Source: Antennarius striatus
Taxonomy: Eukaryota; Chordata; Actinopteri; Lophiiformes; Antennariidae
Assembly (NCBI RefSeq): GCF_040054535.1
Contig: NC_090792.1
Coordinates: 8,827,991 to 8,891,990, forward strand
Direction of reading: 5' to 3'
DNA: 64,000 nucleotides
Shown: in pieces, positions 16,789 through 30,402 of the stretch
Layout: every line of letters begins with the position of its first letter
Position numbering within the stretch: position 1 is the stretch's first letter
Notes under the pieces: model-generated
What the model was told of the DNA's origin: nothing
What the model saw: the letters and a program-made list of their open reading frames with translations, nothing else
Database searches by the model: none
Position numbers and translations under genes: made by a program

Positions 16789-17837
16789 CAGAGCGAAGTG
16801 TGGAGGATAGCAACCACACACTCATCCTCTCCAAACATCTAACCAATCCAGGTTGCCATGGCGTTGATCCAGCTGCCTTAGTTACGGCGTGGAAAAAATT
16901 CACAGGTCGACGGATTATTTTTCCAATGGAGCAATGGAGTGACAAACAGCAGCAGAGGATTAAATGAACATTCAATCAAAATATTCAAGTCCTGGTTGAT
17001 GGCACAACAGCTGATCAGAGAGTTTGATGAACAGTTGAGTTTATGGAAAAATCTTTCACCTGTACTTGACCTCAACTGACCTGTTAGTCGATCCAGCTGT
17101 AATTTCTGGTTCTTTCTGTTTTCAATCTCAAGCACAGTTTTAGAATTTTATGTTCTGCCTCATCTTTTGCATCGTCTTATGTTGTGATTTTCTCTGCTAG
17201 CAAAGGTAAGAATTTGAGCCGCACTGAAGAACCGATCACATTTGGCCAGTTCAGAACCTAAAAGGGAGTTTTCACTTCTGCTGTTACTTTACTCCTTTTT
17301 TTGTATCACAAGTTTATAAGGCTACATTTTATTTTGGTGTATATTTCTTCTTGAATATTTCTATTTATTTATTTTCTATTTCATTGATGAACTAACACAT
17401 AGAACACAAAACAATTGATATGTTTCAACATTGTGTAGTCCAGCTGTTTCTGTTTCTGATGCTCAAAGTAACGGGTGATTATTTTTAGTGCTTTCAAAGA
17501 CTTGAAGACTTTGTTTTTATGAATGTTACTGAATTTCATGTAAAATCACCCACTGTGAGTTGGAGAACACAGGAATGCCGTCCAATCCCACTTTCACATT
17601 TCTGTTCAGACACTGTCAGACGAGACAGTGTCTGAACAGCCCGAAGAGCCCGATTTCAACATGGCAGCTACTTGTGGGAGTTGAAACTTTAAAGATGAGA
17701 ACATTTTTTGTTACTTTTATTTTCATGCTTGGCAGTGGTTCGTATTAATTTCTGTAATATGATCCAAGCGATATTATTGATAAGGCCTTAGCTTGGATCT
17801 GGTTATTCTGTCAATAATGCTTCAGGCGGTGCTGCCA

Positions 17838-17847
17838 ATAAATAAAG
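17838..17847 (+). terminator. ccdc28b: ccdc28b polyadenylation signal
   Basis: Overlapping AATAAATAAA lies about 1.05 kb after the ccdc28b stop codon. The stretch from 16789 to here is read as its 3' UTR and shows no other gene. Confidence 0.6.
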
Positions 17848-18253
17848 GTTCTTATCACCATTAAAAGAATCTGCAATTTAGTTAATCGTGTTAAAAATAT
17901 TACCGAGTTCCTGTAAAAAATAAAAAACGGATTCTTACAGAGCATCAGTTCATCTTGTAGTTCTGTTTGTCATGGTTTTTTTTAATTTTATGCATTAAGA
18001 GACAAATTACCTGAAGACTGGTGACCATTAGCTTTACTAGTGAAGAGATCAAAAGTAGAGTTTTTCTCATGCATGTTTCTGTATCCACTAGTAATGTTAA
18101 ATTACTAAGTTCAAATGAATATTGGAGTGCTTCTTGTAAAGCATTTTATGATTAATATTATTATTTATGAAGTAGGACATGAATAGCATCAATGACCACT
18201 CCACTTCTAATTCCACATAATAAACTTTAAATATTTTTACAGAAATAAAACAC

Positions 18254-19143
18254 TTTATTAGTCAGTCTGTCTTTGCTTTTGTTCACAAATAATATATAAT
18301 TTAACAACAGATGAGTCAAAAGAGGCTACTTGAAGACTGGCACGATACTGAGACAGAATCACGTCTGCTGCTCAGGCAACTGCTTTTTTCACGCCGCTCG
18401 CACACGGGGGAGTTTGTGCAAACCAAATGTCGATGTAGGCATCAGTATACATATAGATCTCTTTACAAAAATATACAGTTTTGATCCTGCCAGTAAAATG
18501 TAGTCATGCAAAAAAAACAAAAGGTACCAAATCAGCACATCATCAAGAGGTCACACTCGATAAATTATAAAATGTGTCATCATACAGCATACGATTACAG
18601 ATTAAACTAATACTGTGCAAATACACAAATGAGCTGTACAGAAATATTTTGTCCTATTATTAATATCATTTCACAAATCTTCAAAACTGTATGGGACATT
18701 TTCAAAATATCACATCACATTTAATGACACAGCAAAAATATACACTTTCCCAGGTCCCTGTCTTCTTCCATGATTTTTGTGGATTTTAATTTTACATTCT
18801 GCAATAATGTCTGATTTGTTTCTCGTTTGTGACACAAACTATTGACAATCACGGCGTTTCGAAATGTAAAACTCATGAAGTCTGTCACAATATTGAGTTA
18901 CGTTTTCAAAGTGCGAAGAGAGCAGGTGGAGTACGTGTAAGACCTGATGTTATTATTGTCCATGCTCCTTTCTGTACCAGAGGAAATCTCACTGAGATAA
19001 GAATAAAAGCTCCTAAAGTTTAAGGACTTTCTCTTTATTGATATAAAAGTGCAGGCACTGCAAGAAATGTAGAACATCTCTGTCTTCAAGTAAGGTCAGT
19101 GTTAATGTTCTTCCAACATTTGGATGTGTTCCGACTCTACCCT
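18254..19143 (-). other. togaram1: togaram1 3' UTR, two candidate poly(A) signals
   Basis: On the minus strand AATAAA occurs at 19034-19039, about 105 bases after the togaram1 stop, and again near 18254, which would give a 0.9-kb 3' UTR. The ccdc28b and togaram1 transcripts converge here with at most a few hundred bases between them. Confidence 0.5.
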
Positions 19144-22100
19144 TTAGGATGAGGTCCTCAGCACCTCATTTAAACTTTTATGGACGTTGGCAGGCTGAGA
19201 GGCGGCACAGTCAAGCAGGCTTTGTCCCATCTGGGAATAAAGGGCTTGGCACAGGTTAGCAGTAGCCGCCCTCACGCTACCACCTCGACCGTGGATGGTG
19301 CCGCTGTGGGTAGAGGTGCCCAGGAGGTGCCAAAGCAAGGGCAGCACCTTCTGCTCGACTATCCGGGGTTTACGAGGGTAGAGCTCTGTCGCCAGATCTG
19401 GAGAAGAAAAGGGGGCTGGTCAGACATGCAAACCAACATGAACGCTGAGAATTAAGCCCTACCATTCACTTATTAAAGTACCTGCAACCTTTTCCACCAG
19501 GTCCACCTTTGCTTTTCCATTTAAAAACTGAGCCTTGGTGCAGAATGGCTGAAGAAGAAGTAAGTTATCTGTTGAGGAGGCAGAGAGAGTCATAGAGTCA
19601 AAGACAGGTCCTCTATTATCACCTTTAGCAGGAATACCTAAATGCTTAAAGTGAGTACCGAGATGTAAAATTAGTGCATTAATTGCTCCAATAGCAGCAG
19701 AATAGATGGTGTTGTTCTTGGAGTTGAGGTGATTGTCCACGACTGCTGGGACCAGGATGTTGACCACTTGAGACAAATTGTTCTTCAACAAGTGGATGAT
19801 TTTCTGCAGAGACTCCAGGGCGTACAGGTTGACCTTACTGTTGGACTCCTGCAATCTGGCCCTGAAAGCATCGAACACCTAAAGACAAGAAACCAGAAGT
19901 AGACAAAAGAGTTTGGGGACGTTTTCACAATGAAACTGCACAACAGGAAGACAGAACTGTGACGAAGCACAAATACTGATGGTATTTTAAAAACTTACGG
20001 GGAATATACTATTGATGACGATGTTGGGGTTTTGCTGACAGTCGGCTGTTAGCTGGTCGATTCCCTTGATCCTCTCCCTGAAGTCCTTTGAACCCAGCAG
20101 ACCTGAGATCTGCTTGACGTATTCGGCCTTGTCAGCAACACTCTGATATTTGAGTGTTTGAGATCTACGGCTGTAATGACTGTTAGACTCCCTGTGGTTG
20201 ATGCAACACATTAAACTGTTAATTAAGGTGGATGAACGGAGTGCTTTTCACGTCTATTATGCAGCTTGTGAAACAGTGGCTGGTATTTATTTCCCCCCAC
20301 CTGTTGGTCTGGTTGAGAGGTTCCCTGGTAAGAGAGGAGGCCCTGACGGTACCACTGCCCTTCACGGAGCGTCTGCCTCTGGCTGACTGGGTATCTTGGG
20401 GCATCTCTTCAAGACCCTTGGTAACAAAATAATCTATAGTAAGATGACAGTAAGATCTTCAGCAAAAAACAGAAAAAAAACAACAACTCACCTTTGTCTT
20501 GAGGGTGAAGACGATATCTCTGACAGTCGGCAGGTCTTTGGTGAGGATATATTTCTCCAGGATCTTGTCGAAGTCCGGATGGGATGAGAGGCAGAGCAGC
20601 ATTTGTCGCCCAAAGTACCTGCAGGTGGAGCCAGCTTAAATATGAATGCTGAGCCACATAGAACTCAGAGGCGAGGTTATCTTTGGCTCTGCAGATATCA
20701 GAGAGGTGTAAGCTGCTGCACCTCTGGTTAAATATTCTTTTGTGGCAAAAGAAAATCATGCTCTGCCCAGAATTTTGGGCTTTATCATTATAATGCATTG
20801 CGAAACACTGTTGTACTGCAGTCGACTAACAATGTCTTTACGACTTTGAAACACCTCAGTTGAACAGATCGCCTCAACTTTTTTTCAAGACCTGCTAAGG
20901 GACTGAAACAGAGGAATGGATCATTGTTCCTTTATAATAAAATAAAGGAATGCAATAAGCTAAAAGACAAATTGTAATTTACTTTTGTTGTACTTAACAT
21001 TTTTATTTACTCAGCATTTGATCTGATCACATTTCAGTTAAACTGTGTAGGATGGGTGTGGTGAAATGATTTATTTTTGCTATTCAAACACATTTTTGTC
21101 TTCTTCTCTCCTCATTTGCAGTTTACCTGCTGTTCACACGAGGTGTGATGAGGATCATTTGTGAATCAGCTGGTAGACCCACCTACTGTTTGTGTTTAAA
21201 CACAAGTGAGACCAACTGACTCCCACGTGTGAAAAGTCGAAGTGAAAACTAAAATCATGGTGTGTTTACATACCTGGCCTCCTGCGAGGAGTCTTGCGCG
21301 AGTTTGGTGACTGCAGGCAAGATCCTGTCGGTGAGCTCTGTTCCTCCAGAGAGGAGACGGATGGGACCAACCTTCTCTACCAGAGCAACCAGATGCTGAG
21401 CCATGCAATTTCTCACCACTGCATTGATGTGGCTGTAAGTAGATGGGAAAACAAACCCATGAACAGTATGAGGTATGAATAAAAGTCTGAAAATACCCAG
21501 AAAGTTTTCAGTAATTTGTTGTGTATTTAGACTACTAAATACTGACCTGAGTCCACCTGAGAGTAAAGCGCTGATGCCCCGGGTGGGGGTGCAGTGCTGC
21601 ACCATGCTGTCCAACGCACCGTTCACATCTTGCTTGATGAAGGAGTTTATCTCTGCAGATTTCTGCAGCAAAGCTTTGACCGTCCCCTCCAGCTCCAGGT
21701 CCATCGCTTTGTGCATGTGGGTGAACAGATCGCCCAACGTACAGACTGCAAACCTGGACACTCCCGACCGCAGGTTTTTCACCTGAATGAGACGGACAAC
21801 ATTAATATATCACGTTAACAGGATACTTCCAGTGTAAAGCAGTAGGCAGAAGAGGTAGATAGTGATCTATTAGATGAAATTAGATGTCACTGTAAAAATC
21901 AGGGTGAAGTAGTGAAATCTAACAAAACAAACATGTCATATGTCAATCAGAGAGAGCTATATAAGCAGCTCCGCTACCTCCTGAATGAGAGCCAAGCAGA
22001 TATCATGAAGCCGGCCATGGAGTGAGTCTGAGTGGTAAAGAGCCAGACTGCGGACCAGCGTCATTCCCTCGATCTTCTTCTCCCTAAAGTTAAAAAAGAA

Positions 22101-25100
22101 AAAGTTACTTTTTAGATTGGACAAATTTGTGGTTCCTGTAAAGAGTGACATAAACGAACGATGGCTCCTTAAAAAGTAAAAGATTTCACAATATTTAGAA
22201 AAACAGTGATGGAATACTTTCCTAGTTGATTATTCCTTTCATATTCTATACATGGTGCCATTTTACTGTGAGTTCTCGGTTTGATGGATCTATTCATCAC
22301 AGGACTGGGGGACTGAGATGCTGTGACCTGTCGTATCTACGTGTTCTCACCAGTTTTCAGAGTTGAGGAGGTCGAAGCTCTGCATCAGAGCCAGGTCAGG
22401 CTTGGCAATCGGACACAGCTCCAGAGGCTCCGCTGGGTTTTTCTTGTGTGCGGTGGCAGCAGGCGACAGCTCGTCTAAACGATCCACCAGACAGCACACA
22501 GACACGGCTGTAGTTTTAAGTTAATCTCTATCGGTGTGAAATAAACTGTATGTGTGGGCGGTGATGCATAAGTAACAGTGAGAACAAGACATCGCCGCGC
22601 ATGTCACAGTTTGATTTTCTATAAACAACGACCTGCTAAAGCTGTTATCATTTGTTACTGCAGACACGGGAGCAGCAGGGAGATGAAAGTTTTAAATCCA
22701 CCAACCAGAGCTGTGGGACAGAGACGGTCGGGTCCTGCTGAGGCTGGGGGCCCTCCTGAGACGGGAAAGGTTCTTGGTGGTGGGAGGAACTGCGGGAGGG
22801 CTAGGCTGGTGGGGCGGAGTGAAACTCTTGGTGGGGCTTTGAGGTCCTGACGGGCTGACCGAACTGGTGGGGCTGATAGAGAGCTCATCCGCCAGAGGGT
22901 CTGCTTTGGGGGATGTCAGTGTGCTGCCATTCAGGTGCAGCTCTGTATCAGAGAAAATCTAAATCAAGCTAGAGAAAACCTTGGAAAAGCTTAAATGTAA
23001 CCAACAAACCGACAAGTGTAGAACGAGCTGGAATCTTCCGCTTACCTTTGAACAGTAAGCCTCTGCTGTCCTCTGTGGGGGAGGCAGAGAGCATCTGTCT
23101 GACCCGATGGCGGATCTTTTCTTGTGCTTTTTCCCCTTGACTGAACCGCCCCTCTTGTTGATCTAGACTCTGCAGCCACGTCAGGTCTCGGCTGGTCCTT
23201 GAGTTCTTCAGCCGTAGCTGCACAGAGAATGCACATCAGGTGGGACACTGAAAAGTCACATGATGAACCCTGATTTAACACTGGATTAAGTCTGACTGAC
23301 CTTCACATCATTTGGAAGTGGGCTGTCATCACTGTCTCTGTGACTGCCAGGCAGTGCGTCGCTGTAGTTGCCTGATGAGGGATCAGTGGACGGTTTGGAC
23401 ACAGGACTGCCTTGATCAAGTGACAAGGAAACTCCTGGAAAGCTGGGGGACTCTGTAGGGCCAAACATACCTGAGCAGCATGAGAGTGTGTTAACCAGGG
23501 GAACTAAAGCAGTTAACATAAATGTGCAATCAGAGAGGAGGGCATAAAATAGACTGCTGAAATAATCAGTAACTGGACAGGCACTTGGGAATCATGCAAG
23601 CCTCTTTCTTGAAATAGTATAGAAACACCTTTTAAATTAAACAGAATACTGTACAACAAAATTAAAGATGAGATTGACCTCTTCCAACAACTCCCTCAGG
23701 TTTGTCTGTGGCTGTTGAGCTCCTGCTGCTGTGGCCCTGAGATCCTAAGAACCAGTGAGAGGACAGGATTTATTACACAATACTGTTGGTGGGTAAATCC
23801 TGGAGAGAGTTCAGCTCTATTTTTCTGACCTTTAGCAGGCTTCAGAGCTCTAAATGATTCACGGGCAGCTGGTCTGAGCAGAGGAGGGGGCATTCCTGGT
23901 GCCTCTTCCTCGCTTTTGATTGTTCCATTGGAGTAGATGACTCTCTGCCCAATGACGCCCACTTCTGAAGATACTTCATTCCTCAGACCCAATCCTTGGA
24001 AAAAAAAACAAACCACAAAACAAACCAATCTAAATAAATGAGATGAACAAAACAATAGAAGAGATCAACCAAAACCAAATTGTCCCTTTCATACCTTGAA
24101 GGCTGCTGAAGTCCATGGACACGGAGGACCTCAGTTTCGAAGAAGGCACTCGAGCAACGTGACGTTTCACTCCTGAAAAGGACGAGTTTCCAGAGCTGTT
24201 GACAGAGGAGATAAGTTAGTTATACAGTATGTGTACATACCACTTCAATATGTTCAAAACCCCCCCCACATTTTTTACTAAATAAACTACAGAAAGCAGA
24301 TCCTTCACCTGGTTTTGCCATTGAATCTGGTGTTAGCGCCTGAGCTCAGACTGGACAGACCACTCTCACTGGCTGAGCTGGTGAGCATTGGAGGGGTTTG
24401 TGTAGACGAGTCCAGAGCCAGATCCAACCTCACGGCTGAGTCGGGGCTGTCCAGATCTAGCTCTGAACTGTTGCCGCTCGCTTTCGCCCTCTTCTTGGCA
24501 GCGCTGTTTCGCAAAAAGCGCAAGGAGTTCAGCATCTGTGAGCAACATAAAAAAAACATTACCATCAGCCATTAGCTGTTATCACAAGAGGCAAACTTCA
24601 TCCATCTGAACCTTCAGGCTGTGCCTCCTGTTGTACTTCATCTACCTCCTGCATGTCCAGAGGATCATCCTCTTGAGGAGCTTGCACTGCACTGACGCCA
24701 TCGTCAAAGTCCAGATGCAGGCTCTTCTCTAGCTGGTAACTCTGAGGGCTGCCTGGTGCGTGGGACTGCTGGCCATTATGAAACTGAACATGCTCTGCTG
24801 TGGGGGTGACTGGTGAGACAGACAGGGTTGCCCTGGTGCTGCTCAGGGCCCGGCGGAATGAAGAAGTGGAGGAAGAACTCACAAGGGAGGCACGAAGAGG
24901 CCGTGGAGAACATCTGCTCCAAAGATCATCTCCTGATGGCGGTTACAACAGGGAGAGGAAGAAAACTGATGATGTGAGAAAGACCACAGGCCGAGCTAAG
25001 CGGAGAATTCACACATCCTCTTCCATGTGTTGATTACCCTTTGCTGTGCTGGCGGTGTCTCTCCAGGGGCTGCTGTCTCTCTGATGAGGGCTGGACTCTT

Positions 25101-28100
25101 TCTTGTTGGGCCACGTGTTGGACGTAGAGAGGGACGAGTCTGCGCACCGGCGGGACAATGTGGGCGTCAGAATGCCCCCTGGAAGTGTAGCCAATGGGTA
25201 GGAGGGCAGCAGGAAGGAGGAGGAAGAGGAGGCAGAGGATGGGGTGGGGTTTGATGGTAGGGAAAATGTGCGCTCAACACTGGGGTTCCTGGAGAGCATG
25301 CGTCCTTTGGGTGCCACTGTCAGACAGAGTGAGGAAGAAATACGTCACATGTTTCAATATCCCCTGATTTTATCTGCTTGAGTAGTAAAATGTATTTCAA
25401 GGAATGGACATTTGTGAAAAATAAGCATGGTTTTGAGCTGCAGTGTCCTCACCAACATCTGTGTCAGTTAAACTGGTGGTTTTGAAGATGTCCGGGTCTA
25501 AGTTGAGGCTTCCACTTCTTCTGAGGGCTGCAGGAGACGCCTGTCTTCTGGAGGACTGTGACTTCTGAGGCTCTGCAGAGCCTAGAAACCACATCACACA
25601 ACAATTACATAACCTCTACAGCAATAACTATTCCATAATATAACTTTTTTCTTTCTTTGCATTACATCTGCAGAAGTCCCGGGAACAAAACAGTCTCCAT
25701 AAACTCCAAGGGATAATTGTTATTTACAGTATTTTCCACACTATAAGGCGCACCTAAAAGCCTTTAATTTTCTCAAAAACCGTCTGCTGGACCCTGTCCC
25801 AGCTAACTACAGGCGAGAGGCAGGCTACACTCCTGATGAGACGCCAGCTCATCTTAAGGTCACAACAGTACACTCTCACACTCATGGACAATTTTATTGT
25901 GACCAGTTCAGCTAAGCTGCATGTTTTTGGTGGTGGGAAGAAGCCAGAGAACCCAGAGACAGCATTAAAACCCTGCTCAGAAATGCCCCAGGTGGAATCA
26001 AATCCAGGATCTGTGAAGCAACAACGATACCCACTGTTTTACCCCATTTTAAGTCAAAATGATCCATTATGTGAATTATCTAAACACTGAGAAAATTTCA
26101 GGAGGTTTAGGGACCTAATTTCTATTATTGTCATCAAGAATTATCTAAAATTATGTCAACTCCATTTCGCAACATATTTTCCATAAACAGGAAGACCAAA
26201 TAACTTTGGCTTTTTCATTAACAGATTGGCAAATCGGATGGATATGTAACAATTCAAACCAATGGGAATGCTTGTGGCATTTCACTTCACAAAATCACAG
26301 CAAGCATACCAGAAGGAATTAAAGAGGAAGGCAGTCCAGAAGTTAGCAGAACTGTAAATATAGTAAATATGAATCTAACCTATAGCTAGAAAACAAGTCT
26401 GAAGAGAGATGTCAGGGCTTCTGTTGACATGTGGTGCAGTGACTCCCCTGACTCAGCATGCTAATCCAATTTAAAGCAGCTCTAATTTGAGTTCTAATTT
26501 GAGTTCACCGTGACAATCAGTCAACTGTACTCATCACCTCGTACGGAATAAATGTGAGTGAAAAGGAAATGTTGGCTCGTACTGAAACTGGGTACGTAGG
26601 TCTCTGGACTCAGCTTCCTGGACAGGGGGAGGAAGTCCTCACCGGCCACCTGAAGAAGAAAGAAAATTCTTTCTTATAATAGCAAAAATTACACTTTAAG
26701 TTAAAATAAACAAACAAATGCTTAAACAAACAAAAGTCTAACATTAATTCCATCCGGAGGCCCAAACAAAGAGATGTAGTAGATAATTAGTCTGCTCCGA
26801 CTGGAGAAAAGCATTTAGGTTATAAACACACCAAAAGGAATACACACATTAACTTCTCCTCTGATTAAATTTTAACAACCTGTGATGTTGGTGTTGTTAA
26901 CAGACAAATCAAGTCTAGAGAGACTGTAGACACATTCACGCTTCAGTACATTCACCTCTGCCTTTCAGAGACTGTGACGTTGAGGTGATTTCTACTGAAT
27001 GCATTTATAATCGACACTCATCAAGGGAGCGTCTGGTGTGATTGACACTAGAGCTGTAAATAATTTGTTTACCAACACATCCCGGTGATACAAACTCCCA
27101 TTTTTCACGCCGCCATTGGTAACCATGCGGGGATGTGGCTGCTGGGAAACAGAGACTGCTGTAAACACGGTTTTCCATGTGGAGGCTCTGGATAATAGTT
27201 TCCAGAACAATGATGCTCCTCGTCTCACATAGTGGACATAATCAGAATAGAGCGTGTGTTTGGCAAATCATAAATATCTATCCTTCAACACTACAAAGCT
27301 TGAGAGTGTAAGGATGATCCTCATTATAATAAGACCTGCTTTAATGTCAGAGGATGTTAATCTCTGAAGCAACAATGTCACTGTTCAGGGAAATGAGTCA
27401 CTGGTGATATTTCTGCCAGGAATAGTGTCGGTGATAGTGAGGCGTCTCTCACACATTCAGTCGTACAGTTTAGTCTATCTCTGCCCTGCCAACGGAGAGC
27501 ACAAGTTCTAAAAATGGCAGAACAATCATTATTCCCATTTGTATTACATCCTATCTGGACAATACGTTCCTGATGAAGGAGAGGCAATCAAAAAAGCACA
27601 CAAGCAAAGGCTGATTGAAGGGGGGGTAACAGATTTAAATTAATCATGAAAGGCCCTGAACACTCTTGAGAGATCGACCTCTAGTGTTTCTTCGGTATGG
27701 AGGGGGGCGGGGGCTGGTGTCCGTGGGTGTGACTTAGTTGGTTTAAATAAATACTAATTCTAACAGGAGACAAATGTATGTGAGGAGCTCAGATCGTCAC
27801 AAATGAAGTGACTCCTAAAGGGAGACAGGAAACAGAAACACACCAAAAAGGACCTTCTTCTTCATGCCTACACTTAATGACTGACTGAGGGAAAATCAAC
27901 ATAACTGCCTGTCCAGTGAGCAGCTTTGTCCTTTCAAAGTCATTATGATTAATACCACTTGAAGAATCAACAGTTGCTTAGCTACTGTTAACCAATGACA
28001 ATCACAAGGACAAGGTTTCTATCTGCTGTCAGGATAAATGAACTTAAATACATACAGCAGATTATCATCCCTGTGCCGTACATCTTATTCATAAATTAAA

Positions 28101-29190
28101 TAAACGTGAATAAATCTTGTAAGGTTCCACAACGGCTTGATTTTCACAACAGATAAAGGTCAACATTGCTCACCTGTTCAGAGTACTTTCCACTGGGGGT
28201 GCTACACCGCTGGTTGTTCTCAGGGGTGGAGACGCTGAACATCTCCCAGGGTAGTTTGTTCTTCCCTTTCCCAGCGCTGACAATCCTCCGCTGATGCGGA
28301 ACGTCATCAGTCAAAGAACCACAGCCATGAAACGGGTCGCAGTCCGGTTCAGTTCTGTGGCTCCTGGCGCTGCTTATCCGACCGCCATTCATCACCCAGT
28401 CCAGATCCGCTCCAGAATGCGGGGAACACCACTGTCCCAGTTTGGGTACCACCAAGCCGTACTCCACCGTCCCATCTGAGGAGAGTTTTGGAAGGATGTG
28501 CCTCGCTCTTCTGGCTTGTACCGCTGCCATGAGACCCTCTGCGTCCTCGTTGAGCTCCACCATATCCACAGCTTTCATTAGAGGTTGCTTCTTCCCCATG
28601 TCAAGGCAATAATCAAAAACAGCAAACAGCTCAAGAGTGGCATAGCGGACTTTCCGTTTGCTGTCTACGAGACAAGGTGCGACCTCAAAACAAAGTTTAG
28701 GTACGTTGAACTCCTTCCGAGGATGAGTGAGCATAGCTGCCAAAATGATGGTGAGAACATCTTCCCGTACCCTCGAATTCTTGTGTTTCAAGTTGCCGGT
28801 GATGAGGTCCAGTACTTTTTGTGGTTCAACAGTTTTCATCAGCTGCCTGAACACATTCAGGTATTCATTTCTGGTGACCGTTCGAGTGTCTCCTAGAACC
28901 TTCAGAGTCACTGAGACTATTTGCTTGAAATATTTGTCAACACCTGCCTGAAGCTTCTGAATGAGCAGGTTTAAGACTTGTAAGGTACCATACAGTACTT
29001 TAAAATTGCTGTCATCCAGAAGTCGCACAAGAAAATTGATGAACTCCTCAATACTCCGAGATGGGACTGATTTCATGTCCACTTCTGAAAGGATGCTTTT
29101 GAGCTCTTCCACCCCATTAGTCCTATTTTGGTAATTCTTCAGGTCCAGCAGTCGTTCGTGTAACTCCTGAGGGATCAGCCCAGGGATCAT
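19144..29190 (-). CDS. togaram1: TOG array regulator of axonemal microtubules 1 (crescerin-1/FAM179B family)
   Basis: Twenty-one coding exons join in frame into 1553 residues: 29190-28174, 26649-26583, 25581-25453, 25316-25038, 24932-24646, 24535-24309, 24195-24095, 23994-23830, 23744-23679, 23470-23301, 23217-23046, 22942-22706, 22507-22351, 22083-21978, 21782-21547, 21432-21274, 20618-20492, 20416-20301, 20191-19999, 19878-19482 and 19397-19144. The first exon encodes the TOG2 repeat array (IPQELHERLLDLKNYQNRT, LLDDSNFKV, LKHKNSRVRED, CLVDSKRKVRYATLE) and then AGKGKNKLPWE. The linker keeps LRFLRNSAAKKRAK. Exons 13-17 give TOG3 (KNLRSGVSR, AQDSSQEARYFGR). Exons 19-21 give TOG4 (ESNSKVNLYALESLQ, QPFCTKAQFLNGKAK, LPLLWHLLG). 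The human protein acts on axonemal microtubules in cilia and causes Joubert syndrome when mutated. The human N-terminal TOG1, about 340 residues, is not found upstream. The reading frame is open back to about 29243, so the true start may be in an upstream exon. Confidence 0.93.
25725..25785. mobile_element. Fragment of the TATAAGGCGCACC DNA-transposon family
   Basis: TACAGTATTTTCCACACTAT and AAGGCGCACCTAAAAGCC repeat the terminus of the element in mthfd1 intron 23 (53641-54825). Only one end is present, so it is a truncated copy in a togaram1 intron. It abuts a dispersed fish repeat. Confidence 0.75.
25790..26050 (-). repeat. Dispersed fish repeat in togaram1 intron 2
   Basis: Same family as the copy at 1004-1316 and same orientation, with GGTGGGAAGAAGCCAGAGAA-like text in the middle. 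Confidence 0.7.
26650..28173 (-). other. togaram1: togaram1 intron 1, no gene seen
   Basis: This 1.5-kb intron carries no recognised exon. The minus-strand reading frame near 26992-27228 has no family-like features and is not called. Confidence 0.6.
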
Positions 29191-29754
29191 TATTGATGGT
29201 CTTAAGGACGTGGTCAGATCTGGGAATCCAAAGATGCAGACGCAATCCTATGAGGACTATAATATTCCTCTTTATTCTGTCCTTTCATTGTGTCTGACGA
29301 TGGAAAATTCCTCAACTGTTTGTCAAGCTGTGAATGCAGAACATATAAAGGAAGCATGAGATACCCAGAATCTCCCACCGGAGGTGCATTTAACTGAAGA
29401 GAGAGTGAGAAACTCTTCCCGTTGCTCACAATTCTTTATGATTACCTATATGACAGGTCAATTTTCCACATTTAAGAATAATAATTAAAATAAACGTCAC
29501 GGGAAGAATGGGAGATGAGTTCAAAATGTTGAGTAAAATATACTGAGCAAGCAAATCGTCATTTGAGACAAATCCAACACAATCATGGAAACTAATCAAA
29601 TGTCAGCAAAAGATTTTAAATAACACCACTTAAAGAATGAAGAAATAATATCTACCTTTAGAATGATTAATTGTGTTTATATTCCAAATGTGGAACAAAT
29701 ACTTGTCCTTTTCCGTGAGTAACCTGGACTAACCCATCCAAATCTACTTTTAAT

Positions 29755-29812
29755 AGTACTAATAATTATTATTATAATTATTATAATTATTATTTTAATT
29801 ATTATTATTTTA

Positions 29813-29854
<42 letters not shown>

Positions 29855-29855
29855 A
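29755..29855 (+). repeat. ATT/AAT trinucleotide-rich tract
   Basis: AT-only low-complexity DNA, with about ten uninterrupted ATT units at its right end, lies upstream of the togaram1 coding start. Confidence 0.95.
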
Positions 29856-30129
29856 TTAATCCTTTAAAAGCCTGCAGGCGTGCATTCCTGGTGTTTACAC
29901 CATTTTCATGTCATGCACAGCAACGAACACTTCCCGTGTAGTTACAGTGAAATCGACGCGACATTAGAGCGTTATAATGCCGTCACGTCGTGTCCATGCG
30001 AGGCAGCGCATCACGATCGATCTCTACTGCGTGGTTGGACACGACCACTTGTGGCCGATAGAGCACATTAGTGATCAATAGGTCGGTCGTCCCCTGCTGG
30101 AACTTAGGCTCCCGTTAGTTTGAGGATCC

Positions 30130-30300
30130 GTCACATTCATTTGTGTGACGTGTGTTTTATGACGTCAAAGCGCGTCTTCACGGTCAATCCGTGACTACGT
30201 TCCCGGTTCCGTTAATTAGCCACCGCTATAACGAACTAATGCTCGCTGACTAAACGCCACAGACGGGTTGCTAAGCTAACTCGCCGCTACATTGAGTGCT
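30130..30300. promoter_or_regulatory. Candidate promoter with CRE and degenerate X-box
   Basis: A CpG-richer block contains the full palindromic CRE TGACGTCA (30160-30167) and GTTGCTAAGCTAAC (30267-30280). The latter matches the RFX X-box consensus GTTRCC-NN-RGYAAC at 10 of 12 specified positions. An X-box is typical of ciliary genes, so it could serve togaram1, which starts about 1 kb away on the minus strand. This is inference; other CpG-rich DNA lies nearby at 30300-30700. Confidence 0.3.
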
Positions 30301-30402
30301 CTAGTTTCGACTGCTAGCAAAGTTAGAACCACGGCGGAGGAGTAGAGCTGCCTCCCGAGGTGTTGTTCGGTCCAACTCGTCGGTAACGTTATGTCGACTT
30401 AC

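Noticed and set aside
26992-27228. 78-residue minus-strand frame in togaram1 intron 1
   Set aside because: The togaram1 frame joins exon 1 to 26649 without it, and the sequence matches no family I know.
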